Assembly (NCBI GenBank): GCA_041501225.1
Contig: JBGQNR010000001.1
Span: 32,122 to 96,121 of the forward strand
Reading direction: 5' to 3'
DNA: 64,000 bases
Source: JAFNAG01 sp041501225
Lineage (GTDB): Bacteria; Acidobacteriota; UBA6911
Every line of letters begins with the position of its first letter. Position 1 is the first letter of the stretch. The translations under genes and the position numbers were made by a program. Of the stretch, positions 35,618 to 44,456 are shown piece by piece. The notes beneath the pieces are model-generated. The model had not been told where the DNA came from. It ran no database searches and saw only the letters and a program-made list of their open reading frames with translations.

Positions 35618-38125
35618 TCATTTGATCTCCGGCAGGATTTCCAGGTAGTCGAGGGCCGCGGTCTCGCCGCCATCAGGAACTCCCTCGATGCGAATTTGAT
35701 CTCCCGGACGCAAAGCGACGCCAGGAATGGTGCGCCGCGAGGAGGAAGAACCGTCGATTTTCTGGGTAGGGAGACGATCGGCGGCCGTCCATTCATCCAT
35801 AAGCTGGTTTCCGATCCACAGTCGGAAACGGGAGATCCCAGTGTTCTGGTCGAAGTAGCGCACGCGCAATTGGTACCACCCGGCGGGGCCATTGTAGCGC
35901 AGCGTGGCAGAGCAGCGCTCAGCGCGGCACTCGACGGCCTTGCCGCCCGAGGCAGTCTCCCACGGGGTGACATCCATGGCCGCATAACCCTCAAGAGTCA
36001 TGGCTTCGGCTTCGAACCGGCCGGGGTATGCCCCGACCCTCCCCTGCGCATCCGCAATGCCGGAGGCGCGGAAAAACCAGCCTGCAACCGCATCGCGCCA
36101 GACCTGGGCCTGGCCGGCCTGGTACTGCAGCTGAGCCAGGACTTCCTCATAGCGCCGGTCGTCGACAAGCCCTGCGAGTGACTTCCACTCGCGCACATAT
36201 ACTTCCACCGCCGCTGCGCCTTCATAATGTGAGTCGTAAATGTATTGGATGACTGTCTTGCCGGAACGGAGCTTGTACGTGTAGGGAACGTGGTGGAAAA
36301 AGACGAGCAGATCCTCAGGACAAGTTTCCAGCGACTCGTACATCCGAGCTACAGCCGGACGATACTGGCCGATAAAACCGGTTCCTGTGGCCACAGTGCG
36401 ATCCATCCCGACGCCCTTCTCGTCGGCCCGGTGCCACTGGCCCCAGCCGTTGCGCTCCGAAGCTTCCACGGAAACCCCGTAGTGGTCACCGGTGATCGCG
36501 GTCAATGTCTGCAGGCCCAACGGCCCGGTATAGCTTTCATAGACGCGCCAGGAACGGTGCTGCATGCCGTCGACGGTTGCCACGACTTTTGGATTGCTGC
36601 CAAAGGTCAGCCGGGTCCATTCCTCTGTGATCCGCTGGGAACTCAAGTCGGGATTCCACGCCAGGCGGCCGAATCCGTAGAGGTTCGCCTGGGAGAGATG
36701 ATTTCCCAGCCAGTTTTCATCCAATCCAACATTGGCAACACCGATGAATCCCCCGGCGGGCCTGTGAAACACTCTCCCGGCGACGAGTGCTTTTGCAGGG
36801 GTGCCACTGTCCGCCGCGCGCATGTCGAAATCAAGGGTTTCTTTCCACATGGGGACGAGATACACCAGATGGCGGGCCTGCCCCATGTATTCCTGGGTGA
36901 TCTGCAGTTCGATCGCCTGGTTTGTTTTTTCGAGGGCGCCGAAAAGAGGCGAAGCGGGTTCTCGCACCTGAAAGTCGATCGGGCCGTTCTTGATCTGAAT
37001 CACGACGTTGTCGTCGAACTTTCCGTCCAGAGGGACGAAGTTGTCGCAGGCGGCGCGGGCGCGGTCGTTCTTCAGGTTGCGCCAATCCATTTTGTGATCG
37101 TAGACGAAGCCACGGTAGAAGATCAAACCGCCATGCGGCCTGAGAGCGCGGGCCACGACGTTGGCCGCATCCGCGTGCGTTCGTCCGTAAGCCGACGGCC
37201 CGACGCGGCCTTCCGAGTCCGCCTTGATGACCAGGCCGCCCAAATCAGGGATCGCGCGGTACAGTTCATCCACTTTGGCTTGCCACCACGAGATGACGCG
37301 AGGATCAAGCGGGTCGAAGGTGTCGAGGCCTCCGAGATTTTTGGGGCTGCCGAAATCCACCGCCAACGCTACCCTGACACCCCATGGGCGGAAGACATCG
37401 GCGACGCGCGCTGCCTCAGGGATAAAATCAGACGCCAGAATCCGCGGATCGGAATTTACATTATTGATCGCGCAGCCATTGATGCCAAGCGAGGCCAGCA
37501 TGCGGCCGTATGCGCTTACCCGGCTCAGGTCTTGCCGCGCCCGACGATTTTCCCAGAAGATGGAGCGGCCGCCATAGCCGCGTTCGATCGAGCCATCGAG
37601 ATTGTCCCATTGATTGACCCAGCGCACCGGGGCATAGGGTGCCTGCTTTTCATCCAGGTTGTCGATCGCCTCACCCAGACCGATCTTTCTCAGCAGTGCG
37701 AAGGCGCCATACAGCACACCCCGATCGTTTGCAGCGGTAACGATCGTATAGCGGACCCCATTGAGACTGCTCGTCCTCAGCCAATAGCCATCCGGTTCAA
37801 CCGTGCCGGCGAGCGAAATTTGCGAGGACGCCTGGCGGATCGCCGTCAACGTCCCCAGCACGATGGCACTCTCCACGGGAATACGGGATTCAATGCGCGG
37901 GATCCTGCCAAGCATCCCGCGCAAACCCTGGATCAGCTCCTGTCTTGCGCTCTGGATCAGAACCGAATCACTTACGGATGCAATCACCGCAGGCACAGAC
38001 CCGCGATATTGCCGGACAACGGCTTCATCAAGTGCAGCGTATCGGAGCCATGCATTTGATCCGGTTTCCGCCTGCAAATTGCCGGCGGCCAGGAATCCCC
38101 ACAACACTAAGAGCCTCGGAACCAT
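35618..38125 (-). CDS. GH67 alpha-glucuronidase with C-terminal carbohydrate-binding-like domain
   Basis: GH67 removes 4-O-methyl-glucuronic acid from the non-reducing end of xylo-oligosaccharides. The core has the family blocks KADSEGRVGPSAYGRTHADA, LDGKFDDNVVIQIKNGPIDF and REPASPLFGALEKTNQ, which contain the acidic catalytic residues. A signal peptide (MVPRLLVLWGFLAAGNLQA) follows ATG 38125, which has AGGAGGAG directly upstream; an upstream in-frame ATG at 38230 lacks these features. The chain is 835 residues, longer than a core GH67, because of a C-terminal beta-rich module (about 705-830, starting FEAEAMTLEGY) resembling CBM6/35-type domains. It is the first enzyme gene of the operon. Confidence 0.92.
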   Translation of the reverse strand: MVPRLLVLWGFLAAGNLQAETGSNAWLRYAALDEAVVRQYRGSVPAVIASVSDSVLIQSARQELIQGLRGMLGRIPRIESRIPVESAIVLGTLTAIRQASSQISLAGTVEPDGYWLRTSSLNGVRYTIVTAANDRGVLYGAFALLRKIGLGEAIDNLDEKQAPYAPVRWVNQWDNLDGSIERGYGGRSIFWENRRARQDLSRVSAYGRMLASLGINGCAINNVNSDPRILASDFIPEAARVADVFRPWGVRVALAVDFGSPKNLGGLDTFDPLDPRVISWWQAKVDELYRAIPDLGGLVIKADSEGRVGPSAYGRTHADAANVVARALRPHGGLIFYRGFVYDHKMDWRNLKNDRARAACDNFVPLDGKFDDNVVIQIKNGPIDFQVREPASPLFGALEKTNQAIELQITQEYMGQARHLVYLVPMWKETLDFDMRAADSGTPAKALVAGRVFHRPAGGFIGVANVGLDENWLGNHLSQANLYGFGRLAWNPDLSSQRITEEWTRLTFGSNPKVVATVDGMQHRSWRVYESYTGPLGLQTLTAITGDHYGVSVEASERNGWGQWHRADEKGVGMDRTVATGTGFIGQYRPAVARMYESLETCPEDLLVFFHHVPYTYKLRSGKTVIQYIYDSHYEGAAAVEVYVREWKSLAGLVDDRRYEEVLAQLQYQAGQAQVWRDAVAGWFFRASGIADAQGRVGAYPGRFEAEAMTLEGYAAMDVTPWETASGGKAVECRAERCSATLRYNGPAGWYQLRVRYFDQNTGISRFRLWIGNQLMDEWTAADRLPTQKIDGSSSSRRTIPGVALRPGDQIRIEGVPDGGETAALDYLEILPEIK

Positions 38126-38381
38126 TGCTCCTCCTGCTAATTTGGCTATCGAGACCAGATGACATCCGCTAGAGCAACGCTGTCTCCATGGAGCCGGCAG
38201 AATCCAGATGATTACCGGTTCTTTCGGCATGCAAAGCAGGAATCCTTGTCGAAGCTATCCCCCTGGAGCCGCTCAATGATGCAAACCGGGCTGCATCAGC
38301 GACTGCCATGAGAGTTCCTGAATGCAACCTCCGGCGAGATCGGGGCAACCACAGCCCTGAACCCGCAAATTTCTATATATA

Positions 38382-38396
38382 GTTGTATGCTACAAC
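38382..38396. promoter_or_regulatory. Palindromic operator candidate upstream of GH67
   Basis: GTTGTATGCTACAAC pairs at six positions each side. With its flanks (TATAG before, AATATCC after) it matches the palindrome at 40349-40363 (shared pattern TATAGTTG-N7-CAACAA). It lies about 260 bp upstream of the GH67 start and between it and the ROK regulator gene, so it is a likely ROK-binding site. Confidence 0.6.
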
Positions 38397-38460
38397 AATA
38401 TCCGAAAAATAGATAGCCAACCCGATCCATACCTGCAATTCAGACAGTGGAGAAGATCGC

Positions 38461-38577
38461 ACCGCGAAGACCGCAAAGACCGCAAAGAGGCGAATTCGAT
38501 TCTTCACTCCCGGCGGCCGAAGGCAGCCCCCGGGCGGGCCTGGGAGTCAGCTTTGTGGTCTTTGAGGTCTTCGCGGT
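38461..38577. repeat. Long inverted repeat downstream of the ROK gene
   Basis: Arms 38461-38487 and 38551-38577 are complementary at 25 of 27 positions, built from ACCGCGAAGACC and GCAAAGACC units. It follows the ROK gene stop (38642, minus strand) and may terminate its transcript before GH67. The same unit style recurs at 35429 and 56436. Confidence 0.6.
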
Positions 38578-38641
38578 GAAAAGATGATCCATTTCTGCTT
38601 TCCATGCCCACTGTCTGAATCACAGGATCCATGCCGCAAAA

Positions 38642-39817
38642 TTAGAGGAGCGAAGAAGCAGCAAAGTGTTTTTGGAGGACCAGGGCGACTGTGCCGCGCA
38701 GCCGGGCGGTCTCTCCGTCATGTGCCGGTTGAATGCGAGGCATATTGCCGGGGAGCGGGAACGCGGCGACTTCCTTTTTGATGGCAGGGCCGAAACGATG
38801 CCAGGCTCGGGTTATTTCCCCTACGATGACGATAGCGGCAGGAGCAAAACCGGCGGCGAGCATGCGCAGGCCGCGGCCAAGGTAAAGCGCCTGAGCGTCC
38901 AGAGCTTTGGCCGCCTTCACATCCCCTTGATCCGCCAAAGCCAACAACTCCAGATAGCTCGGCCCATTGTCTGTCTCTGCAGATTGATTGTAGTAGCGCA
39001 CGGCAGCACGATTGGATGCCATCATTTCCCAGCAGCCCCGGTTGCCACAACCGCATAGCGGCCCGTCAACCACGAGGGTCGTGTGCCCAAACTCCCCTGC
39101 CATTCCATTCGGTCCCCGAACCAGCTGACCATTCATGAACAGACCGGTTCCGATGCCTTCCGACACAGTAACAACGACGAAGTCTTGCGTGCTGTCGCTA
39201 GGTCCAAACCAGGCTTCCGCCAGTGCGCAGGCGTTAGCTGCATTTTCCAGTTCGACCTCCAGGTGAGTCGCCTTCGATAGGGGTGTCTTAATATCGAAAC
39301 TGCGCCAGTGGAGGTTCGGAGCAAAACATAGCTTTTGAGATTTCGCATCGATCCGCCCCGGCAGGCTGATACCGACGCCCTCAAATGACATGCCGGGCCG
39401 CGAGTGAATCAGGCGTTGCAGGCGATCCGCCAGTTGTTTGACGGCTATCCTGGGATCAGGAGGAGTTGGAAAAATCTCCTGAGAATCGAAATGGGCATTG
39501 ATATCGGCGATGGCAATAATAGTCCTGGAAGGCCGGATATCAATTCCGATGATGGCACGCTGGGCATTGAGCTTCAGGTAAATCGGGCGCCGGCCCCGCG
39601 GCAGCCGGCCCACCGAGCCCTTGACGACCCAACCTTCTTTGATCAAGTGATCCACGATGGCGGAAACCGTGCTTCGCTGCAGTCCCGAGGACCTGGCCAG
39701 ATCTGCGCGGGAGATGGGTTGACGGCTGCGGATGAGGTTCAGCAGAATCCGGCGATTGATGTCACGCGCCGTTTCGCTTGAGGCGGATTGTAGATTGCTG
39801 AGATCGATTTTTCTCAT
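38642..39817 (-). CDS. ROK family transcriptional regulator (XylR-like)
   Basis: A 391-residue repressor-type ROK protein. An N-terminal winged helix-turn-helix (about 10-75: INRRILLNLIRSRQPISRAD, LARSSGLQRSTVSAIVDHLI) precedes a sugar-kinase-like domain with the ROK zinc motif CGCGNRGCWE near residue 255 and GHTTLVVDG just before it. Such proteins bind operators and are released by sugars such as xylose. It lies upstream of the GH67 operon in the same direction and near the divergent TonB receptor. The start at 39817 (MRKIDLSN) matches the family; an in-frame ATG at 39868 is also open. The target is probably the GTTG-N7-CAAC palindromes, by inference. Confidence 0.9.
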   Translation of the reverse strand: MRKIDLSNLQSASSETARDINRRILLNLIRSRQPISRADLARSSGLQRSTVSAIVDHLIKEGWVVKGSVGRLPRGRRPIYLKLNAQRAIIGIDIRPSRTIIAIADINAHFDSQEIFPTPPDPRIAVKQLADRLQRLIHSRPGMSFEGVGISLPGRIDAKSQKLCFAPNLHWRSFDIKTPLSKATHLEVELENAANACALAEAWFGPSDSTQDFVVVTVSEGIGTGLFMNGQLVRGPNGMAGEFGHTTLVVDGPLCGCGNRGCWEMMASNRAAVRYYNQSAETDNGPSYLELLALADQGDVKAAKALDAQALYLGRGLRMLAAGFAPAAIVIVGEITRAWHRFGPAIKKEVAAFPLPGNMPRIQPAHDGETARLRGTVALVLQKHFAASSLL

Positions 39818-39979
39818 TGCATCAGGGCCGCATGATATACCCATGGTGAATTCTGAGTCAATTGCCATTGGGCATATTCCGCGATCCGACAGTGGGAAAA
39901 AGCATAGCTATGAAGAACATGAACCAACACCTCCGCAATCCAAACTGCAATCGCAGATGAACGCTGATGAACGCGGTCG

Positions 39980-40222
39980 TTACTTCGCAAATAGCTTCAG
40001 GTCGATCGCATCAGCCATGATTTTGTAGCCCGCATCAGCCGGATGCAGGTAATCTCCGCTATCTGCAGCCGCCGAGAGATGCGAACGATTCTGCCGATCG
40101 CGCGTTGCCGCATCCAGATTGATCACAGCGTCAAAATTGCCACTGGTTCGAATCCAGTCGTTGATCGTTTGGCGGTCGGCTTCCCTGTCCGGGGTGAAGT
40201 AGTAGGCTCCTTCGTATGGCAT
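39980..40222 (-). pseudogene. C-terminal remnant of an SGNH/GDSL esterase
   Basis: Eighty residues with the last family block of SGNH hydrolases: SGDYLHPADAGYKIMADAI, containing the Asp and His of the catalytic triad (D-x-x-H). The N-terminal GDS block, the Gly and Asn blocks and a signal peptide are missing, and no upstream frame restores them. It is probably the remains of a secreted acetyl-esterase of the kind common in xylan or pectin loci. It is on the minus strand between the ROK gene and the TonB receptor promoter. Confidence 0.7.
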
Positions 40223-40321
40223 CCTCGAAGCTTCTGATCACGTCACGGCCCGTCAGGAATCATCGTGGTGGTTATCCAACTGGGCCCGCGCTGATACTTC
40301 ACGGGTTCTGACTGATTTGCG

Positions 40322-40350
40322 TTGACAAGGTTTTGGACCATTGATATAGT
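40322..40350 (+). promoter_or_regulatory. Sigma70-type promoter for the TonB receptor
   Basis: TTGACA at 40322-40327 and TATAGT at 40345-40350 are separated by exactly 17 bases and face the receptor gene, giving a leader of about 320 bases. The -10 element overlaps the start of the palindrome at 40349-40363, so a bound repressor would block it. Confidence 0.7.
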
Positions 40351-40363
40351 TGCGGACCGCAAC
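40349..40363. promoter_or_regulatory. Perfect palindrome GTTGCGGACCGCAAC, operator candidate
   Basis: Seven bases each side of a central A pair perfectly. It overlaps the -10 hexamer and predicted transcription start of the promoter at 40322-40350. Flanks match those at 38382-38396. The nearby ROK regulator is the natural candidate to bind it. Confidence 0.65.
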
Positions 40364-40676
40364 AAATATCACGGCCTTTCCCGCAGGCAATTAGGTTGTT
40401 TTCAAGACGACGCCATAAGCAGTTAACGAACTGTCGGTATTGAAACTGATGTCGTTCCAAGAATGACGAGAGTCTCGCATGCAGTGATAGTTTGGAGCCC
40501 CGCTTCTGGTGAGCTCCGCATCAGTTGGTGACCCTGGAGTGCGGGCTTGTGTCGCCTTGGAAACAATTGGGTGCACTCCCGAAGTACGGTGATTCAGATT
40601 CTGCGGAGAAGGTGGCGGGCAGGAAAAACTCGGTTCAGTTAGCCGCGCGAGAAGCGGCCAGATTAGGGAGGCAAAT

Positions 40677-43600
40677 ATGCAGTTCCAAGTACGCAAGCTG
40701 GGAATGATGCAGTTCTGCTTATATGCAGCATCTTGCCTGGTCGTGCTGGCCGGCTTTCTTTTATTGTCAGCCCCGGCTCAGGCGCAGGTACTCTACGGAT
40801 CGCTCACGGGAACGATTACCGACCCGAGCAAGGCGATCATAGCCGGCGCGAGTGTCGAAGCCCTGAACGTCGGAACCAGTGCGTCTAAGCAGGCGACGAC
40901 GAACGAGCGCGGCGTTTTTCTGTTTAACGATCTGCAGCCGGGCATTTACAAGGTGACGATTTCAGCGCCGGGTTTTGGTCAAGTCGTCACCGAGAATGTT
41001 CGTGTGGATGCGAACAACGTGCGGCGCCTTGATGTTCAGTTACAGGTGGCCAAGGTGAACGAGGTGGTTACGGTTCAGGCCGCGGTTGTGGCGCTTCAGA
41101 CCGACCGGGCCGACGTGAATACACAACTGCAAGCTGCACAAATCGCGAACCTGCCAATAACTTCTTCTGCGGGGCGAAACTTCCAGGCGCTCTTCAAGTT
41201 CGTTCCGGGCTTCAGCATGGTCACCGAGGGAGTGAGCTCGGACGGGGGGAATCCGCAGCGCTCCATGACCGGCAACGTGAATGGTAATTCCATGCAGGCC
41301 AATTTGACACGGATTGATGGCGCCTCGAACGTCTATATCTGGTTGCCATTTAATGCCGCCTACGTGCCGCCGGCGGAATCGATCGAGTCGGTCAATGTGG
41401 TCACGAATTCGTTTGACGCCGAGCAGGGCGGAGCGGGCGGAGCGGTAGTTAGTGTGGTGACCAAATCGGGCACAAACCAGTTCCACGGAAGCGTCTTCGA
41501 GTACCACACCGACGTTGGGCTCAAGGCGAGGAACAGATTCCAGACAATAGGAACCGATAAGCCAAAGTACGTCATGAACCAATACGGCGGGGCCGTCGGC
41601 GGGCCGATCCTGAAGAACAAGCTCTTCTTCTTTGCGGATTGGGAGGCAACGAAGCGGCGGATGAGCGCCGCCGGTACTAAGACGGTCATTAATCCCGCCG
41701 GCATATTTGATGCCGCCGGCAACGCCAACTTTGCAGCTGCGATACCCGCTGGAACCGACTGCAACGTGACTCGCGTGGCGGGATGCATTTATGACCCGAA
41801 TACCGGGAACGCCGACGGCACGGGCCGTTTAGCCTTCGCGGGCAACATCATTCCGGCTAGCCGGATTGATCCGGCGGCGAAGACCATACTTGGCCGAATC
41901 AACACGGCGGGATTTCTTAACAACGATGGTGTATTGGCTACCAACAACTATATTGCCGGCGGCGCTACCAAGCTCGATCGTGACACCATCGACTCGAAAG
42001 TCAACTATATGCCGAATAATAAACTTACCATATTCGGCCGTTACAGTATTTCGCGGACAGTGCTCTTCGATCCGCCGGTGCTGGGCGACGCGATGGGCGG
42101 CGCATCGGGTGGAGGACAGGTGGGTCAAGCGCCCTCGAGAATCCAGAATTTTGGGCTGGGAGGCACCTACACCCTATCTGCCCGTATGCTGCTCGATGCT
42201 AACTTCGGATACACCCGTCAGCGGCTTGGCGCCCAGCATGCCCCGGATCTTGACCTGGGCAATTATGGGGTTGACGTGCTGAAGATTCCCGGCACGAACG
42301 GCGACAACTATTTGGCTCAAGGCACACCGGCCTTCATTGTTACTAACTGGAACTCCATGGGGAATTCGGACACCGGCAACCCATTCCAGTTCCGGGACAA
42401 CCAGTACGTAGGCAACACCAACTTTAGTTGGATGAAAGGGAAGCATGATCTGCGATTTGGCATGGAGCACACCCGCAGTGGGATGAATCACTTTCAGCCG
42501 CAGGGCGGAGCCTTCCAGACCCCGCGCGGCTCCTTCCGGTTTACTGGGAACGTGACCGCTTTGAATGGCGGGCCGGCCGCGAACAAGGCCAACGCAGTGG
42601 CTCAGTACATGCTGGGTTTGCCTAACGAGGTGGGCAAAGCCGTTCAGAACTCAAATCCAAACTCACTTCGCTTCCGGACGTGGTCCTGGTATGTGCGGGA
42701 CCGCTGGCAGGTAACCCCCAAGCTCACTCTGACCTACGGACTACGATGGGAGTTCTACCCCTTTGCGACCGCCGACCACGGAGGTGCAAGGCTTTTTGAT
42801 CCCACGACGGGTAATGTCCTCATTGGCGGGCACGGCAACGTACCGCTGGATGACGGTGTCAACGTGGGACACGGACAGTTTTTGCCACGCTTTGGAATAG
42901 CCTATCGGTTTGGGTCCAATATGGTGATCCGCGCCGGTTACGGGATGAGCGCCGATAGCAATAACTGGAGATTCCTGCGCAACAATTACCCGGCTACCAC
43001 CAACTCGGATGTCAACGGCGCCACGGCGTTTTACGCCGCTGCGAGCCTGACGGGCGAGAAGCTCGTTCCCTATCCGAGCCTTACCGCGGGAATACCTTTC
43101 GTGGCGCTGCCGGATATCAGTTCGGGAGTGATCCCGCTCCCCAACAATGTGGGTGCCGGCGGTGGCACAGTGCCATTTAATTACCGGCGCGGCTATGTCC
43201 ACTCATACAACCTGACCTTGCAGCGTGAGTTCGCAGGGTTTGTGGCCGAGGCGGCCTACGTCGGGACCCGAGGCATCCGCACACTTACGAATGAGAACAT
43301 CAACTCGGCACCCATCAATGGCGGCAATGCCGGCCGGTTGCTGTATCCCGTGGCTAACAGAAATTGGGGAGACTTGAACTGCCTATGTCCTGACACGAAC
43401 TCCTATTATGATGCGCTGCAGACCAAGCTGACGCGGCGGATGTCTGGTGGCTCTATGTTCGGCCTCGTTTACACGTTCTCGAAGGCCATTAACTCCGATG
43501 ATAATGAGGAGGTGAGCGGAACCTTCGGGGTCAATGGCGGCTACCTGTTTTGGGCGTACCCGTCATATCGGAATCGAAACAAGGCGCTGGCCAGCTATGA

Positions 43601-44219
43601 CCGCACGCACAACCTGGCAATCTACGGATCCTACGAGTTTCCATTCGGTGCGAACAAGCGTTGGGCAAAGAGCGGAATCCTGAGTACGATAGGCGGCGGC
43701 TGGCAATTGAACTGGACGCTGGCCCGGACCAGCGGGAACCCGCTCACGCTCGGTGGTGGAGGTGCTCAGGTCAACGCTCCGGGAAATACCCAAACACCGG
43801 ATCAGATTGCCCCGATAAATATCCTGAGCGGTATTGGACCCACGCCAATAAAGGGACAAAGCATAACCTGTGCTACCACAGACATGTCGTGTCATTGGTT
43901 CGACCCGGCTTCGTTCCGCGCCGTTCCGGGGACTGAGATACGCTTCGGCACCACGGGCCGCAATTTTATTCGGGGGCCGGGTTTCTTCAACCTGGATGCC
44001 AGCCTCTTTCGCGACTTCAAGATCACCGAGCGTGTGAAGTTCCAGCTCCGGATGGAGGTATTCGGTGTGACGAACACGCCGCATTATAATAATCCGGGCA
44101 CCGATGTCACAAACACCGCCACCTTCGGGGTCATTAGCAGCACGCTGAACCTGGCCGGGCGAGGGTCGGGATTCGGCGGCGAACGGCAGTTCTGGTTCGC
44201 AGGGAAGGTGATGTTTTAG
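40677..44219 (+). CDS. TonB-dependent receptor, Oar-like with carboxypeptidase-regulatory-like domain
   Basis: A 1180-residue outer-membrane protein. A signal peptide (cleavage near PAQAQ, residue about 36) is followed by a carboxypeptidase-regulatory-like Ig fold (about 40-120: GSLTGTITDPSKAIIAGASV), a plug region (NLPITSSAGRNFQALF, VNVVTNSFDAEQGGAGGAVV) and a long beta-barrel of alternating polar and aromatic strands ending in FAGKVMF, a terminal aromatic residue as BamA requires. This architecture is common in Acidobacteriota. The ATG is preceded by GGAGGCAAAT. No SusD gene follows. The substrate is probably a xylan-derived oligosaccharide, from its shared operator with the GH67 operon. 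Confidence 0.9.
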   Translation: MQFQVRKLGMMQFCLYAASCLVVLAGFLLLSAPAQAQVLYGSLTGTITDPSKAIIAGASVEALNVGTSASKQATTNERGVFLFNDLQPGIYKVTISAPGFGQVVTENVRVDANNVRRLDVQLQVAKVNEVVTVQAAVVALQTDRADVNTQLQAAQIANLPITSSAGRNFQALFKFVPGFSMVTEGVSSDGGNPQRSMTGNVNGNSMQANLTRIDGASNVYIWLPFNAAYVPPAESIESVNVVTNSFDAEQGGAGGAVVSVVTKSGTNQFHGSVFEYHTDVGLKARNRFQTIGTDKPKYVMNQYGGAVGGPILKNKLFFFADWEATKRRMSAAGTKTVINPAGIFDAAGNANFAAAIPAGTDCNVTRVAGCIYDPNTGNADGTGRLAFAGNIIPASRIDPAAKTILGRINTAGFLNNDGVLATNNYIAGGATKLDRDTIDSKVNYMPNNKLTIFGRYSISRTVLFDPPVLGDAMGGASGGGQVGQAPSRIQNFGLGGTYTLSARMLLDANFGYTRQRLGAQHAPDLDLGNYGVDVLKIPGTNGDNYLAQGTPAFIVTNWNSMGNSDTGNPFQFRDNQYVGNTNFSWMKGKHDLRFGMEHTRSGMNHFQPQGGAFQTPRGSFRFTGNVTALNGGPAANKANAVAQYMLGLPNEVGKAVQNSNPNSLRFRTWSWYVRDRWQVTPKLTLTYGLRWEFYPFATADHGGARLFDPTTGNVLIGGHGNVPLDDGVNVGHGQFLPRFGIAYRFGSNMVIRAGYGMSADSNNWRFLRNNYPATTNSDVNGATAFYAAASLTGEKLVPYPSLTAGIPFVALPDISSGVIPLPNNVGAGGGTVPFNYRRGYVHSYNLTLQREFAGFVAEAAYVGTRGIRTLTNENINSAPINGGNAGRLLYPVANRNWGDLNCLCPDTNSYYDALQTKLTRRMSGGSMFGLVYTFSKAINSDDNEEVSGTFGVNGGYLFWAYPSYRNRNKALASYDRTHNLAIYGSYEFPFGANKRWAKSGILSTIGGGWQLNWTLARTSGNPLTLGGGGAQVNAPGNTQTPDQIAPINILSGIGPTPIKGQSITCATTDMSCHWFDPASFRAVPGTEIRFGTTGRNFIRGPGFFNLDASLFRDFKITERVKFQLRMEVFGVTNTPHYNNPGTDVTNTATFGVISSTLNLAGRGSGFGGERQFWFAGKVMF

Positions 44220-44268
44220 CAGATCGTCGTGGGCAGGTTCGGCGACGATTCCTGCGCATCGGCGAGAA

Positions 44269-44314
44269 GGCTCTCCGCCCGGCAGAGGCACTCAGGTTCT
44301 GCCGGGCAAGAGCC
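44269..44314 (+). terminator. Hairpin after the TonB receptor gene
   Basis: GGCTCTCCGCCCGGCAGA (44269-44286) pairs with TCTGCCGGGCAAGAGCC (44298-44314) with one bulge and one mismatch, 50 bases after the stop codon. A smaller ATCGTCG/CGACGAT hairpin precedes it. There is no T-run, so it is only terminator-like. Confidence 0.5.
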
Positions 44315-44456
44315 TGATAAACAAATGCCCATCCATGACCCGCACATTAAGGTCACAAACGCCTTTGGCGTTTCTCACGACGTTTTTATCAGGGTATATT
44401 TTTGAGAATTGGAGCTGGACCGACGATCCGGCAATTTGCATGCTACGGGAGAAGGC

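Noticed and set aside
36245..38059. Long open frame (604 codons) on the + strand
   Set aside because: It lies antisense to the GH67 gene, whose minus-strand translation shows clear family motifs; the + strand translation has none.
40677..44219. SusC of a SusC/SusD pair
   Set aside because: No SusD lipoprotein gene is nearby and the architecture (Oar-like, with a carboxypeptidase-regulatory domain) is the acidobacterial type of TonB receptor.
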